Shown here: one piece after another, positions 34,249 to 42,991 of the stretch
Layout of the letters: each line of letters begins with the position of its first letter
Numbering within the stretch: position 1 is the first letter of the stretch
NCBI RefSeq assembly: GCF_027925245.1
Contig: NZ_BSDP01000001.1
Location: 2,914,001-2,978,000, forward strand
Length of the DNA stretch: 64,000 nt
Direction of reading: 5' to 3'
Origin: Agromyces rhizosphaerae
GTDB lineage: Bacteria; Actinomycetota; Actinomycetes; Actinomycetales; Microbacteriaceae
The notes under the pieces: generated by a model
The model's input: only the letters and a program-made list of their open reading frames with translations
Database searches by the model: none
What the model was told of the DNA's origin: nothing
Made by a program: the position numbers and the translations under genes

Positions 34249-34295
34249 GTCTGCCTCCCGTTCGGTGCGGCCCATTCTGGCCGCTTCACCGGGGA

Positions 34296-34322
34296 GACGG
34301 AACCGGCGTGCCGTTCTCGACA
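34296..34322 (-). promoter_or_regulatory. Candidate ECF42-type promoter
   Basis: On the minus strand TGTCGA (34322-34317), a 17-base spacer and CGTC (34299-34296) lie about 50 bases before the DGPF gene. TGTCGA in the -35 region is the motif I recall for ECF42-dependent promoters, so the operon may be read by its own sigma factor. Confidence 0.55.
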
Positions 34323-34387
34323 TCTTTCGGCGGATGCGGCGATCTGACCGCTCGCGGAGTCGCCGGCGTCGGAGGCCGGGCGGATGC

Positions 34388-34978
34388 TCAGTCGTCGTAG
34401 CCGCGAGCGACGAGCGCCTCGCCGAACGCGTCGGCGGTGCGTAGCGAGCGCACGATCACGGGCACCGCGATCGCCCGCAGCGACCCGCCGGCCCCCCGGG
34501 CGCGCCGCGCGTCGAGCACGTCGCGCACGATCGCGGCGAGCAGCGGCACGCAGCGGATCGTGAGCGCGAGCACCAGGCCGACTCGCTCCGCGTCGATCCA
34601 CGGCACGCGTCGCAGCGCGGCCTGCACCGTGTCGAGCAGTGCCTCGACCCGGGTGGTCATGGTGAAGACGGCGGCGAGGGTCACGGCCGTGAGGATGCGC
34701 AGCGCCATCGCGGCCGCATCCGTCCAGGTGCCGAAGAACGCGTGCACCGGCACCGCGACCGCGAGCAGCCAGAGCACCGGTGCCACCTGGCGCGCCGCCT
34801 CCCGCAGGGGCAGGCGCGCGAGCGGCACGAGCGCGCATGCGAGCGCGAACGCCACGGCGAGCCAGACCGGATCGCGCAGCACCGCGACCACCGTGACCGT
34901 CACGGCCAGCAGCGCGAGCTTCACGCCCGGCCGCATCCGATGCAGCACCGAGGTGCCCGGCACCGCGAAGCCGATCAC
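34388..34978 (-). CDS. bioN: ECF transporter transmembrane protein EcfT (BioN)
   Basis: This encodes 196 residues, the membrane scaffold that links the substrate-binding BioY to the ATPase. It is hydrophobic with about five helices and ends with the coupling region: LDARRARGAGGSLRA, the Ala-Arg-Gly motif type that contacts the ATPase grooves, and a further ALVARGY near the end. The start GTG 34978 overlaps the stop of the ATPase gene (GTGA). Order in the operon is bioY-bioM-bioN. It imports biotin in the complete complex. Confidence 0.85.
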   Translation of the reverse strand: MIGFAVPGTSVLHRMRPGVKLALLAVTVTVVAVLRDPVWLAVAFALACALVPLARLPLREAARQVAPVLWLLAVAVPVHAFFGTWTDAAAMALRILTAVTLAAVFTMTTRVEALLDTVQAALRRVPWIDAERVGLVLALTIRCVPLLAAIVRDVLDARRARGAGGSLRAIAVPVIVRSLRTADAFGEALVARGYDD

Positions 34979-35655
34979 GCGACCACCTCGCGGTAGGCGT
35001 CGAGCGCCACGGCCGGCACGTCGTCGGCGACGATGCGCCCGGCGTCGACGACGAGCACCCGGTCGAACCCGGCCAGCGCGTCGAGGTGGTGGGTGACCAT
35101 CACGAGCTGCTGGGGGAGCGCGGCGAGGTGCTCGCCGACGATGCGCGCGTTGCGCGCGTCGAGCAGGGTCGTCGGCTCGTCGGCGACGAGCACCGCGGGG
35201 CGCGCCACCAGCACCGCCGCGAGCGCGAGGAGCTGCTTCTGCCCGCCCGACAGCCGGTGCGCGGGCCGGTCGGCGAGGTCGGCGAGCCCGAACGACGCCA
35301 GCGCCTCGTCGACGCGCGCGGTCACCTCGTCGGCCGGCAGCCGGTGCCGGCGCAGGGTGAACGCGACGTCCTCGCGGACGGTCGGCATGACGATCTGGTT
35401 GTCGGGATCGGTGAAGACGAAGCCCACTCGGCGGCGCACGTCGCGGCCGTGCCGGGCGACGTCGAGGTCGTCGACGAGCACGCGTCCGGCGGTCGGCCGC
35501 ACGAGCCCGTTGACCATGCGCGCCAGGGTCGACTTGCCCGACCCGTTCGCGCCGACGATGCCGATGCGGCGCTCGGTGAGCCGGAGCGAGACGTCCTCGA
35601 GCACGGGCACGTCGCCGAAGCGGTGCCCGACGCGGTCGAAGACGATCTCGGCCAT
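34975..35655 (-). CDS. bioM: ECF transporter ATPase EcfA (BioM)
   Basis: This encodes 226 residues, a soluble ABC ATPase that powers biotin uptake. Walker A is GANGSGKST (35-43), signature RLSGGQKQ, Walker B VLVADEPT, followed by LDARNARIVG. It starts at ATG 35655, two bases after the bioY stop (TGA-GC-ATG). It is shorter than many EcfA proteins but complete in all motifs. A single ATPase gene implies a homodimer, as in other BioMNY systems. Confidence 0.88.
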   Translation of the reverse strand: MAEIVFDRVGHRFGDVPVLEDVSLRLTERRIGIVGANGSGKSTLARMVNGLVRPTAGRVLVDDLDVARHGRDVRRRVGFVFTDPDNQIVMPTVREDVAFTLRRHRLPADEVTARVDEALASFGLADLADRPAHRLSGGQKQLLALAAVLVARPAVLVADEPTTLLDARNARIVGEHLAALPQQLVMVTHHLDALAGFDRVLVVDAGRIVADDVPAVALDAYREVVA

Positions 35656-35657
35656 GC

Positions 35658-36329
35658 TCACGAGCGGTCGTCGCGGTCGGCAGGCGGTGCGTAGGCCTGG
35701 TCGTCGGAGCCTTCCGGAGCGGCGTCGGCACCCGCATCCGTCCCGTCCGTCGCCGTCGCCCACGGCCACGGCTTCGGCTCGATGAGGCCCGGCCAGGCGC
35801 GGTGCACGGCGGCGGCGACGAGCACCGTCGCGACGACCTTGATGAGGTCGCCCGGGATGAACGCGAGCGCACCGAGGGCTGCGACGTCGAGCGGGATGCC
35901 GACCGAGACGGCCGTCCACGGGATGCCGATCAGGTAGATCGCGACGATGCCGCCGATCGCGGTGACGAGCAGCGCGGGCAGGATGCGGTAGCGGGGGAGC
36001 AGGCGCGCGGTGCACCAGCCGATGACGAACGCGCCGAGGATGAAGCCGAGCAGGTAGCCGCCGGTCGGGCCGACGAACACGCCGAGGCCGCCGCGCCCGC
36101 CCGGCAGGATGGGCAGGCCGATCAGCGCGAGCACGACGTAGGTGGTGACCGCGAGCGTGCCCTTGCGCGGCCCCAGGATCGCGCCGGCGAGCATGACGCC
36201 GAGCGTCTGCAGCGTGATCGGCACGCCGAGCGACCCGATCGGGATGGCGCCGGGCAGGCTGAGCCCGGCGATGAGGGCGGCGAACACCGCGATCTGGGCG
36301 AGATCGCGGACGGTGGAGCGTGCAGGCAT
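35658..36329 (-). CDS. bioY: Biotin transporter substrate-binding subunit BioY
   Basis: This encodes 223 residues from ATG 36329 with six predicted helices: RDLAQIAVFAALIAGLSLPG, then VPITLQTLGVMLAGAILGPRKG, and the loop PTGGYLLGFILGAFVIGW, which match BioY. The last 45 residues are charged and Ala/Asp-rich, beyond the usual end, and face the cytosol. It is first in bioYMN. The leader (36330-36400) has TAACGT as a possible -10 box; I see no operator that I can assign to a biotin repressor. Confidence 0.9.
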   Translation of the reverse strand: MPARSTVRDLAQIAVFAALIAGLSLPGAIPIGSLGVPITLQTLGVMLAGAILGPRKGTLAVTTYVVLALIGLPILPGGRGGLGVFVGPTGGYLLGFILGAFVIGWCTARLLPRYRILPALLVTAIGGIVAIYLIGIPWTAVSVGIPLDVAALGALAFIPGDLIKVVATVLVAAAVHRAWPGLIEPKPWPWATATDGTDAGADAAPEGSDDQAYAPPADRDDRS

Positions 36330-36408
36330 GTGCGTGTCCCGTCGGTCGGATGGATCGGCGGTTCTCACGTTATGCAGCGCCGGAGGGGCCGCGCGCGGAT
36401 GCCCGTAC

Positions 36409-36429
36409 AAAAACCGGGCCCGGAATTTT
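36409..36429 (-). terminator. Rho-independent-like terminator with T-run
   Basis: On the minus strand the palindrome CCGGGCCCGG (36423-36414) is followed by TTTTT (36413-36409), 24 bases or so after the stop of the hypothetical gene at 36453. It is one of the few sites in the window with a proper T-run. Confidence 0.6.
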
Positions 36430-36452
36430 CACGCGCGCCCGGCGCGCGGTCG

Positions 36453-36872
36453 CTACGCGGCGTCGGCGGCCGCGAGCTCGTCGGCGGAGACCGGCGTGAT
36501 GTCGGCCACGACGTCGGCTGCAGCGGCATCCGTCGGGTCGGCCCAGACGACGAGCGGCTCGGGCGTCCAGCTCAGCGCCATCTCGCTCGTGGCCGCCGCG
36601 TGCTCGGCGTCGCCGGTCGAGTGGGCGTCGGCCTGCGTGGCGAGGATCTCGCGGGTCAGCTCGGCGGCGATCTGGTGGGTCACCATCGCACGGAAGATGC
36701 CGTCGGTGTCGTCGTCGGTGCGGCGGACGAGGGTCCAGTCTCCGGATGCGCCGATGAACTGCGCGAGGCGCGCGTTCAGGAGGTCGAAGACCTGCTCACC
36801 CGTGAGGGTGATCTGCTTCGGCGCCTCGGCGGCAGCGGCTCGCGCCTTGCGGCGCCGACGGCGGCGGAACAT
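36453..36872 (-). CDS. Hypothetical protein with basic N-terminus
   Basis: This encodes 139 residues. MFRRRRRRKARAAAAEAPKQ is very basic, then a helical domain (LTGEQVFDLLNARLAQFIGASGD) and a charged, Ala/Asp-rich end. The core GDWTLVRRTDDDTDGIFRAM could be a small alpha-beta fold. No family is recognised. The gene stands alone with its own terminator at 36409-36429; no signal or membrane helix is seen. Confidence 0.6.
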   Translation of the reverse strand: MFRRRRRRKARAAAAEAPKQITLTGEQVFDLLNARLAQFIGASGDWTLVRRTDDDTDGIFRAMVTHQIAAELTREILATQADAHSTGDAEHAAATSEMALSWTPEPLVVWADPTDAAAADVVADITPVSADELAAADAA

Positions 36873-36972
36873 GCGGGCCCCTTCCGGGAGTGGATCGACT
36901 GCTGCACCAAGTCTGGTACGCGCGACGCGTGCCCCACCCCCGACACGCCGCCCCCTGTGGACGGCGGGAGGG

Positions 36973-37161
36973 TCAGTCCTCGATCTCCTCGAGCGCGTAC
37001 TCCTCGGCGACCGTGCCGATCGCGATGGCGAGGCTCGCGCCCCACGCCACCCACATGAGCAGCAGGCGCCAGTCCCTCGGTCCGCTGGCGGTCGCGCGCA
37101 CCACCCCGATGCCGCTGAGGAGCGAACTGATCACTGCACCGCTGAAGAGGTACTTGCGCAT
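36973..37161 (-). CDS. Small membrane protein
   Basis: This encodes 62 residues with two predicted transmembrane helices (YLFSGAVISSLLSGIGVV and RLLLMWVAWGASLAIAIGTV) joined by a short basic loop, and an acidic C-terminus (EEYALEEIED). No family is recognised. It is divergent from the TetR regulator at 37260 across about 98 bases that contain the TetR operator, so it may share regulation with the MMPL operon; this is inference. Confidence 0.6.
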   Translation of the reverse strand: MRKYLFSGAVISSLLSGIGVVRATASGPRDWRLLLMWVAWGASLAIAIGTVAEEYALEEIED

Positions 37162-37229
37162 GCGCCCACGCTACCGCGATGTGTCGCGAGGCTGAGAGCA
37201 ACCTTGGAATCCGTGGGAACGGTTCCGTC

Positions 37230-37245
37230 CTGACCGATCGGTCAG
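37230..37245. promoter_or_regulatory. Palindromic TetR operator
   Basis: CTGACCGATCGGTCAG is a perfect 16-bp palindrome just upstream of the -10 box TACGCT (37248-37253) of the tetR-MMPL-yhgE operon. TGACCGxTCGGTCA-type sites are typical TetR-family operators; binding here would block RNA polymerase. Confidence 0.75.
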
Positions 37246-37247
37246 CC

Positions 37248-37253
37248 TACGCT
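37248..37253 (+). promoter_or_regulatory. -10 box for the tetR-MMPL operon (leaderless type)
   Basis: TACGCT ends 6 bases before GTG 37260 (3 before the tandem GTG 37257). No ribosome site is present. Confidence 0.5.
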
Positions 37254-37259
37254 GCTGTG

Positions 37260-37850
37260 GTGACCTCGACGACGCCCGCGGCCCGCAACCGGCCGAGCGA
37301 CGAACTGCGCCTCGCGGCGCTGCGCAACTTCGCTGCCAACGGGTTCGCCGGCGCGTCCCTGCAGCAGATCGCCGACGACGCCGGGTACGCGAAGTCGAGC
37401 GTGCTGTACCACTTCGGGTCGAAGGAGGCGCTGCTCGAGGCGGGGATCTCGCCCGCGCTCGAGGCGCTCGAGCAGGTGATCGACGAGCTCGTGGCATCCG
37501 ACCTCACCGCAGGAGACTGGGTGCGCTTCCGCGAGCGGTTCATCGAGATGCTGCTCGCGCACCGGCTGGAGGTCTTCACCTTCATCAACCACCGGTCGTC
37601 GTTCGCCGGCGCGCCCGTCTGCACGCGCACCGACGCGGTCATCCGGCGGCTGACCGACCTCATCTTCGCCCAGCGGCCGAGCACCGAGGAGCGCCTGCGC
37701 TTCGGCATCGCGCTCGGCGGGGCCGCATACGCCCTCGTCGCGGGCATGACCTACCGCGACGAGGCCGACTTCGCCGAGGACGACGTGGTCCGGCAGGCGC
37801 TCAACCGCATCGTCGGCGAACTGCTCGAACCCGTCACCGCACAGCGATAA
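37260..37850 (+). CDS. TetR-family repressor of the MMPL/YhgE operon
   Basis: This encodes 196 residues from GTG 37260 (GTG 37257 adds one Val). The helix-turn-helix is ELRLAALRNFAANGFAGASL plus QQIADDAGYAKSSVLYHFGSK, standard for TetR. The C-terminal helical domain (about 70-196) binds an unknown inducer. A perfect palindrome sits directly before the gene. The MMPL gene starts 9 bases after its stop, so the repressor is co-transcribed with the exporter genes and likely autoregulated. Confidence 0.88.
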   Translation: MTSTTPAARNRPSDELRLAALRNFAANGFAGASLQQIADDAGYAKSSVLYHFGSKEALLEAGISPALEALEQVIDELVASDLTAGDWVRFRERFIEMLLAHRLEVFTFINHRSSFAGAPVCTRTDAVIRRLTDLIFAQRPSTEERLRFGIALGGAAYALVAGMTYRDEADFAEDDVVRQALNRIVGELLEPVTAQR

Positions 37851-37859
37851 GGACACACC

Positions 37860-40757
37860 GTGGCACTGCTCCTCCACCGTCTCGGCCGCTTCTCGTACCG
37901 CCGTGCCTGGCTCGTCATCGTCGGCTGGGTGGTCGTGCTCGGCGCGCTCGTCGGCGGCGGCTTCGGCCTCGGCGGGCAGCTGCAGGAGTCGTACGCGATC
38001 CCCGGCACCGAGTCGCAGGACGCGCTCGACACGCTCGAGGCGGTGTTCCCGCAGACCGCCGGCGCCTCGGCGAACGCGATCGTGCAGGCGCCCGAGGGCG
38101 GCATCGTCGAGAGCGAGCCGTACCGGTCCGCGATCGAGGAGATGGCCGACGAGCTCGAGGGGCTCGAGGGCGTCGCCTCGGCGACGAGCCCGTTCGACGA
38201 GTACGCGGGCAACGCGGTCTCGGGCGACGGGCGCACCGCCTACATCCAGGTGCAGTTCGACGGCCAGGTCACCGACGTGACCGAGGCGCAGATCGAGGCC
38301 GTCACCGACACCGCGACGATCGGCGAGGAGGCCGGCCTGCTGGTCGCGTTCGGCGGCGACGTGTTCCAGGAGACCGAGTTCGGGCTGACCATCACCGAGG
38401 CGTTCGGCGTGATCTTCGCCGCGGTCGTGCTCGTGGTCACGTTCGGCTCGCTGCTCGCGGCGGGCATGCCGCTGCTCAGCGCGCTCGTCGGCGTCGGCGT
38501 CTCGTTCGGCGGCATCTCGATCGCCGCCGCGTTCACGACGGTGTCGAGCACCGCGCCGATGCTCGCGGTCATGATCGGGCTCGCGGTCGGCATCGACTAC
38601 TCGCTGTTCATCCTGTCGCGCCACCGCACCCAGCTCGCGCGCGGCGCCGACCCCGAGGACTCCGCGGCCGAGTCGGTCGCGACCGCGGGCGGCGCGGTGG
38701 TGTTCGCCGGCCTCACCGTGATCATCGCGCTGCTCGGTCTGCTCGTCGTGGGCATCCCGTTCCTGTCGGTCATGGGCCTGTCGGCCGCGCTCGCCGTGCT
38801 CGTCGCGGTGCTCTGCGCGGTCACCCTGCTGCCTGCGGTCATGGGACTCGCCAGGGGGCGGCTCGCGCCGAAGCCGGGCGGGCGCACGGCCCGGCGCGCG
38901 ATCGCAGCCGACGAGGGTGGTTCGCGCCCGATGGGTCGTCGCTGGGTCGACGCGGTGCTGAAGGCGCCCGTGGTGGCGGCGCTCGCGGTTGTCGGCGTGC
39001 TGGGCGTCGCGGCAGCGCCCGCGCTGAGCCTCGACCTGAACCTGCCCACGAGCGGATCGGAGCCCGAGACCTCGCCGGTGCGCGAGGCGTACGACCTCAT
39101 GGAGGACGGCTTCGGTCCCGGCTACAACGGACCGCTGGTCATCACCGTCGACATCACCCAGACCACCGATGTGTTCGACGACCTCGACGCGATCGGCGCG
39201 CGCCTCGAGCGCCTCGACGGCGTCGAGTACGTGGCCGACGGCATCCCGAACGAAACCGTCGACACCGCCATCATCCGCGTGATCCCGGAGACCGCTCCCG
39301 ACGACCCCGCGACCAAGGCGCTGGTCGAGTCCATCCGTGAGCTCGGCCCCGAGATCGAGGCCGACTACGGCACGCCGATCGCGGTGACCGGCTACACCGC
39401 GGTCTCGATCGACATCTCCAACCGTCTCTCCGACGCGCTGATCCCGTTCGCGCTGATCGTCGTCGGGCTGTCGGTGCTGCTGCTCATGGTCGTGTTCCGG
39501 TCGGTCTTCGTGCCGCTCACCGCCGCGCTCGGGTTCCTGCTCTCGGCCTTCGCCGCGATCGGCGCCACGGTGGCGATCTTCCAGTGGGGGTGGTTCGCCG
39601 ACCTGCTGCACATCGAGCCCGGCCCGATCCTGAGCTTCCTGCCGATCATCCTGATGGCGGTGCTGTTCGGCCTCGCCATGGACTACCAGGTGTTCCTCGT
39701 CTCGGGCATGCGGGAGGAGTACGTGCGCACCGGCCGGCCGCGGCAGTCGGTCGTGCACGGCTTCCAGCACGCCGCACGGGTCGTCACGGCGGCCGCGCTC
39801 ATCATGTTCTTCGTCTTCTTCGCGTTCGTGCCCGAGGGCTCGGGCGTGATCAAGGGCATCGCCTTCGCGCTCGCGGTCGGTGTGGCGTTCGACGCGTTCC
39901 TCGTGCGCATGACCCTGGTGCCCGCGGCCATGGCGCTCGCAGGCAGGGCCGCGTGGTGGCTTCCCGCGCCGCTCGCGAGGCTGCTGCCCGACGTCGACAT
40001 CGAGGGCGAGGGGCTGCGGCTCCACCTCGACGACGCGAGCTGGGCCGCGCGCGACGGTGGCGCCATCGGGGCATCCGCGGCCGTCTTCGGGCTGGCCGAC
40101 GAGCCGATCGGACCGATCGACCTGCACGTGGCCGAGGGCGGCGTGCTGCACGTGACCGGCACCCCCGGGTCCCGGCGCATCGTCGGTGCGACCCTCGCGG
40201 GACGGCTCGACCCGGTGGACGGCCGCCTGCACGTGCTCGGCGCCCCGTTGCCGTCGGATGCCTCGCGGGTGCTGCGCCGAGTGGCGCTCGTCGACCTGCC
40301 CGGCGCCGCCGTGGACGGCGACCGCACGGTGCGCGAGGTGGTCGCCGAGCGCGCCGAGGCGGCCGCCCCGTGGTGGCGCCTGACCACGCCCCGGTCGGCC
40401 GTGGACCGCGCGCTCGACCGGCTGCACGGCGCGGGCGTCGAGCTCCACCCGGATGCCCCGCTGGCGAGCCTCGACCCGGTCGCCCGCGCGGCGGTGCAGG
40501 TGACGGCGGCGCTCGCCGAGCGCCCCGCCGTGCTCGTCGTCGAGCAGGACGACGCGGTGCCGGCAGCCCGCCACGCCGAGTGGGCCGAACTGCTCGACCG
40601 GCTGCTGCCCGTCGACGTCACCCTCGTGCTCACGGGCCCGGCGGACACCGCCGACGCGGTGCCGACGCGACGCGCGCGCCGCGACCTCGACCTCTTCTCC
40701 ATTGACACCGACGCGCCCGGCGCGTCCGCGCACGACCGGAAGGCCGGCCTCCGATGA
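37860..40757 (+). CDS. MMPL/RND-type transporter fused to a degenerate ABC-ATPase-like domain
   Basis: This encodes 965 residues against about 700-750 for usual actinobacterial MMPL proteins. The first 710 residues hold two MMPL halves with about 12 helices: IGLAVGIDYSLFILSRHRTQ and LFGLAMDYQVFLVSGMREEY are the two proton-relay segments. From about 715 a soluble tail follows whose order resembles an ABC ATPase: VLHVTGTPGSRR at the Walker A position but without the Lys-Ser/Thr, LDPVDGRLHVLGAPL, then LDPVARAAVQVTAALAERPA and VLVVEQDD at the Walker B position. The P-loop is lost, so it is probably not an ATPase. It overlaps yhgE by ATGA. MMPL proteins export lipids or drugs. Confidence 0.85.
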   Translation: MALLLHRLGRFSYRRAWLVIVGWVVVLGALVGGGFGLGGQLQESYAIPGTESQDALDTLEAVFPQTAGASANAIVQAPEGGIVESEPYRSAIEEMADELEGLEGVASATSPFDEYAGNAVSGDGRTAYIQVQFDGQVTDVTEAQIEAVTDTATIGEEAGLLVAFGGDVFQETEFGLTITEAFGVIFAAVVLVVTFGSLLAAGMPLLSALVGVGVSFGGISIAAAFTTVSSTAPMLAVMIGLAVGIDYSLFILSRHRTQLARGADPEDSAAESVATAGGAVVFAGLTVIIALLGLLVVGIPFLSVMGLSAALAVLVAVLCAVTLLPAVMGLARGRLAPKPGGRTARRAIAADEGGSRPMGRRWVDAVLKAPVVAALAVVGVLGVAAAPALSLDLNLPTSGSEPETSPVREAYDLMEDGFGPGYNGPLVITVDITQTTDVFDDLDAIGARLERLDGVEYVADGIPNETVDTAIIRVIPETAPDDPATKALVESIRELGPEIEADYGTPIAVTGYTAVSIDISNRLSDALIPFALIVVGLSVLLLMVVFRSVFVPLTAALGFLLSAFAAIGATVAIFQWGWFADLLHIEPGPILSFLPIILMAVLFGLAMDYQVFLVSGMREEYVRTGRPRQSVVHGFQHAARVVTAAALIMFFVFFAFVPEGSGVIKGIAFALAVGVAFDAFLVRMTLVPAAMALAGRAAWWLPAPLARLLPDVDIEGEGLRLHLDDASWAARDGGAIGASAAVFGLADEPIGPIDLHVAEGGVLHVTGTPGSRRIVGATLAGRLDPVDGRLHVLGAPLPSDASRVLRRVALVDLPGAAVDGDRTVREVVAERAEAAAPWWRLTTPRSAVDRALDRLHGAGVELHPDAPLASLDPVARAAVQVTAALAERPAVLVVEQDDAVPAARHAEWAELLDRLLPVDVTLVLTGPADTADAVPTRRARRDLDLFSIDTDAPGASAHDRKAGLR

Positions 40758-42982
40758 CCACCAGACTCGACGCAACCCTCGGCCGCACGCCCGCCCAGCG
40801 CCGCACCCGCCTCGCGGTCGCCATCGCCGCCATCGTCGCCGTGCCGCTCGCCGTCGCGGGGCTCGTGACCGCCGCCATCGCCGGCGGGGACGACCAGCTC
40901 GAGGCGATCCCCGCCGTGGTCGTGAACAACGACGAGTTCGTCACCATGACCGATGCCGACGGCGAGGAGCAGATGCTGCTCGCGGGCCGGCTGCTCGTGA
41001 CCGAGCTGACCGGACCAGACGTCGTCGGGTTCGACTGGACCATCTCGAACGACGAGGAGGCCGCCGACGCGCTCGCCGACGGCGAGGCGTACGCCGTGCT
41101 GACGATCCCCGCCGACTTCTCGGCCTCGGTCGCCACGATCTCGGGCGACGACCCGGTGCAGGCCGAGCTCGCCATCGTCACCGACGACGCGCACGCGTAC
41201 CTCACCGGTTCGGTCGCGCAGTCCGTGGGCGATGCCATGTCGGGCGCCTTCGGACGCGAGATCACCGAGCAGGTGCTCGCCGGGCTCTACGGCGGGCTGC
41301 AGACCTCCGCCGACGCGATCGGCGAGGCGGCCGACGGCGCGACGCAGCTCGCCGACGGCGTGGACGACCTCGCGGGCGGACTCGACGGCCTCGCCGGGGG
41401 CGCCACCGCCACCGCCGACGGCATGTCGGCGACGGCCGACGGCGCCGCCGCGACCGCGTCGGGCGCGGGCGAGATCGCCGGCGGCGTCGGCGGGCTCGCG
41501 ACCGGGCTCGACCAGCTCGCCGCGGGCGTCGGTTCCGCATCGACGGGCGCCGCGGACGCGGCATCCGGCGCGTACGCGTATGCCGACGGCGTGGCGTTCT
41601 ACGCGTCGGGCGTCGACGAGGTGGCCGCCGGCGCGGGGGCCTTCTCGGCCGGGCTGTCCGATCCCGCGACGGGTCTCGACGGGCTGACCGCCGGCGTCAC
41701 GAGCTACGTCGGCGGGGTGAGCGACGCAGCCGACGGGTTCGGCATGCTCGCGCCCCAGCTCGAGGCGGTGCTCGCCGCCGCCGACGCGGCGGGCGTGCCC
41801 GGTGCCGCGCAGCTCATGGGTGCGCCCACCGCGACCGCGCAGGGTCTCGACGCGCTCGTCGTGGCGGGGGAGACCGGCACGCCGACCCAGCCCGGCCTGA
41901 TCCCCGGCACGGCAGCCGCGGTGGGCGCGACCCAGGCGGGTGCCGCAGACCTCGCCGACGGTGCAGCACAGGTCTCCGCCGGCTCCGACGAGGTGACGGG
42001 CGGCGCGAACGAGCTCGCCGCCGGCGTCGACGGGCTCGCGGCGGGGCTCGCCCAGCTGTCGATCGCGTCGACGGATGCCGCGGGCGGTGCCTCCGCACTC
42101 GCGGGCGGCGCGTTCGCGCTCGCCGACGGTGCGAGCCAGCTCGCGGGCGGCGCGACGCAGCTCGCCGACGGCGCCCGCCAGATCGCGGACGGCACGAGCG
42201 GCGCGGCATCCGGTGCCTCGGAGCTCTCGAACGGTGCCGGCGCGCTGGCCGAGGGGCTCACCGAGGGGGCCGACGAGGCCGCCGCAGCCGCCGACATCGA
42301 CGCCGAGCAGGCGGCCGCCGTGGTCGCGGAGCCCGTCGTGATGACCGCCGAGCGCGCCAACCCGATCGGCTCGGTCGGCGAGGCCGTCGGCATGTTCTTC
42401 GTGCCCGTGGGGCTCTGGGTCGGCGCCCTCGCGCTCTTCCTGATCTTCCGCCCGGTGACCGCCGCCGAGCTGCGCAGCACCGCGCCCACGGGGCGCATCG
42501 TCTTCCGCGGGCTCGCGCGGGCCGGCCTCATCGGGCTCGCCCAGGCGGTCGTCGCGACCGTGCTGCTGCACGTGTCGCTCGGCGTGACGTGGTCGACGCT
42601 GCCGCAGACGCTCGCGTTCGCGGGACTCGTGGCACTCGTGTTCACCGCGCTGCACGCGTTCCTCGCGACCTGGCTCGGGCGCATCGGCATGATCGTGTCG
42701 CTCGTGCTGCTCGCGGTGCAGCTGCTCGCGTCGGGCGGGCTGTTCCCCGTCGAGATCCTCAGCGCGCCGTTCCAGGCGATCAGCCCGTTCCTGCCGCTCA
42801 CCTGGGCGGTCGCGGGCATGCAGGCGATCGTCTCGGGCGTCGGCGGGTCGGCCGTGGCGGTGCCGGCGCTGATCCTCGCGGCGTTCGGCGTGTTCGCGGT
42901 GATCGGCTCGCTCGCGCTCGTCGCACGCCGCCGCGGGGCGCGCTCGTTCGGCTTCGCCTCGGCGTCCCTCGCCGACCGCTGA
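40754..42982 (+). CDS. YhgE/Pip-family membrane protein with ABC-2-like end
   Basis: This encodes 742 residues. One N-terminal helix (LAVAIAAIVAVPLAVAGLVTA) leads to a long extracellular region: a Pip-type domain (about 45-190) and then about 330 residues of near-repeats of the form LADGA-QLA-GA/LAGG, predicted to form a long coiled or stacked helix. Five to six helices at the C-terminus (about 560-730) resemble the ABC-2 permease end of YhgE. Relatives secrete or are phage-adsorption proteins (Pip) and the actinobacterial ones often pair with MMPL or ABC proteins. It is coupled to the MMPL gene by an ATGA overlap. Confidence 0.85.
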   Translation: MTTRLDATLGRTPAQRRTRLAVAIAAIVAVPLAVAGLVTAAIAGGDDQLEAIPAVVVNNDEFVTMTDADGEEQMLLAGRLLVTELTGPDVVGFDWTISNDEEAADALADGEAYAVLTIPADFSASVATISGDDPVQAELAIVTDDAHAYLTGSVAQSVGDAMSGAFGREITEQVLAGLYGGLQTSADAIGEAADGATQLADGVDDLAGGLDGLAGGATATADGMSATADGAAATASGAGEIAGGVGGLATGLDQLAAGVGSASTGAADAASGAYAYADGVAFYASGVDEVAAGAGAFSAGLSDPATGLDGLTAGVTSYVGGVSDAADGFGMLAPQLEAVLAAADAAGVPGAAQLMGAPTATAQGLDALVVAGETGTPTQPGLIPGTAAAVGATQAGAADLADGAAQVSAGSDEVTGGANELAAGVDGLAAGLAQLSIASTDAAGGASALAGGAFALADGASQLAGGATQLADGARQIADGTSGAASGASELSNGAGALAEGLTEGADEAAAAADIDAEQAAAVVAEPVVMTAERANPIGSVGEAVGMFFVPVGLWVGALALFLIFRPVTAAELRSTAPTGRIVFRGLARAGLIGLAQAVVATVLLHVSLGVTWSTLPQTLAFAGLVALVFTALHAFLATWLGRIGMIVSLVLLAVQLLASGGLFPVEILSAPFQAISPFLPLTWAVAGMQAIVSGVGGSAVAVPALILAAFGVFAVIGSLALVARRRGARSFGFASASLADR

Positions 42983-42991
42983 CGCGGGTGG

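Noticed and set aside
36330..36400. Biotin repressor operator before bioY
   Set aside because: I could not match the leader to a known BioQ, BioR or BirA site with any confidence.
39683..42655. A 990-codon minus-strand open frame
   Set aside because: It is antisense to the MMPL and YhgE genes, both with clear membrane helices and motifs.
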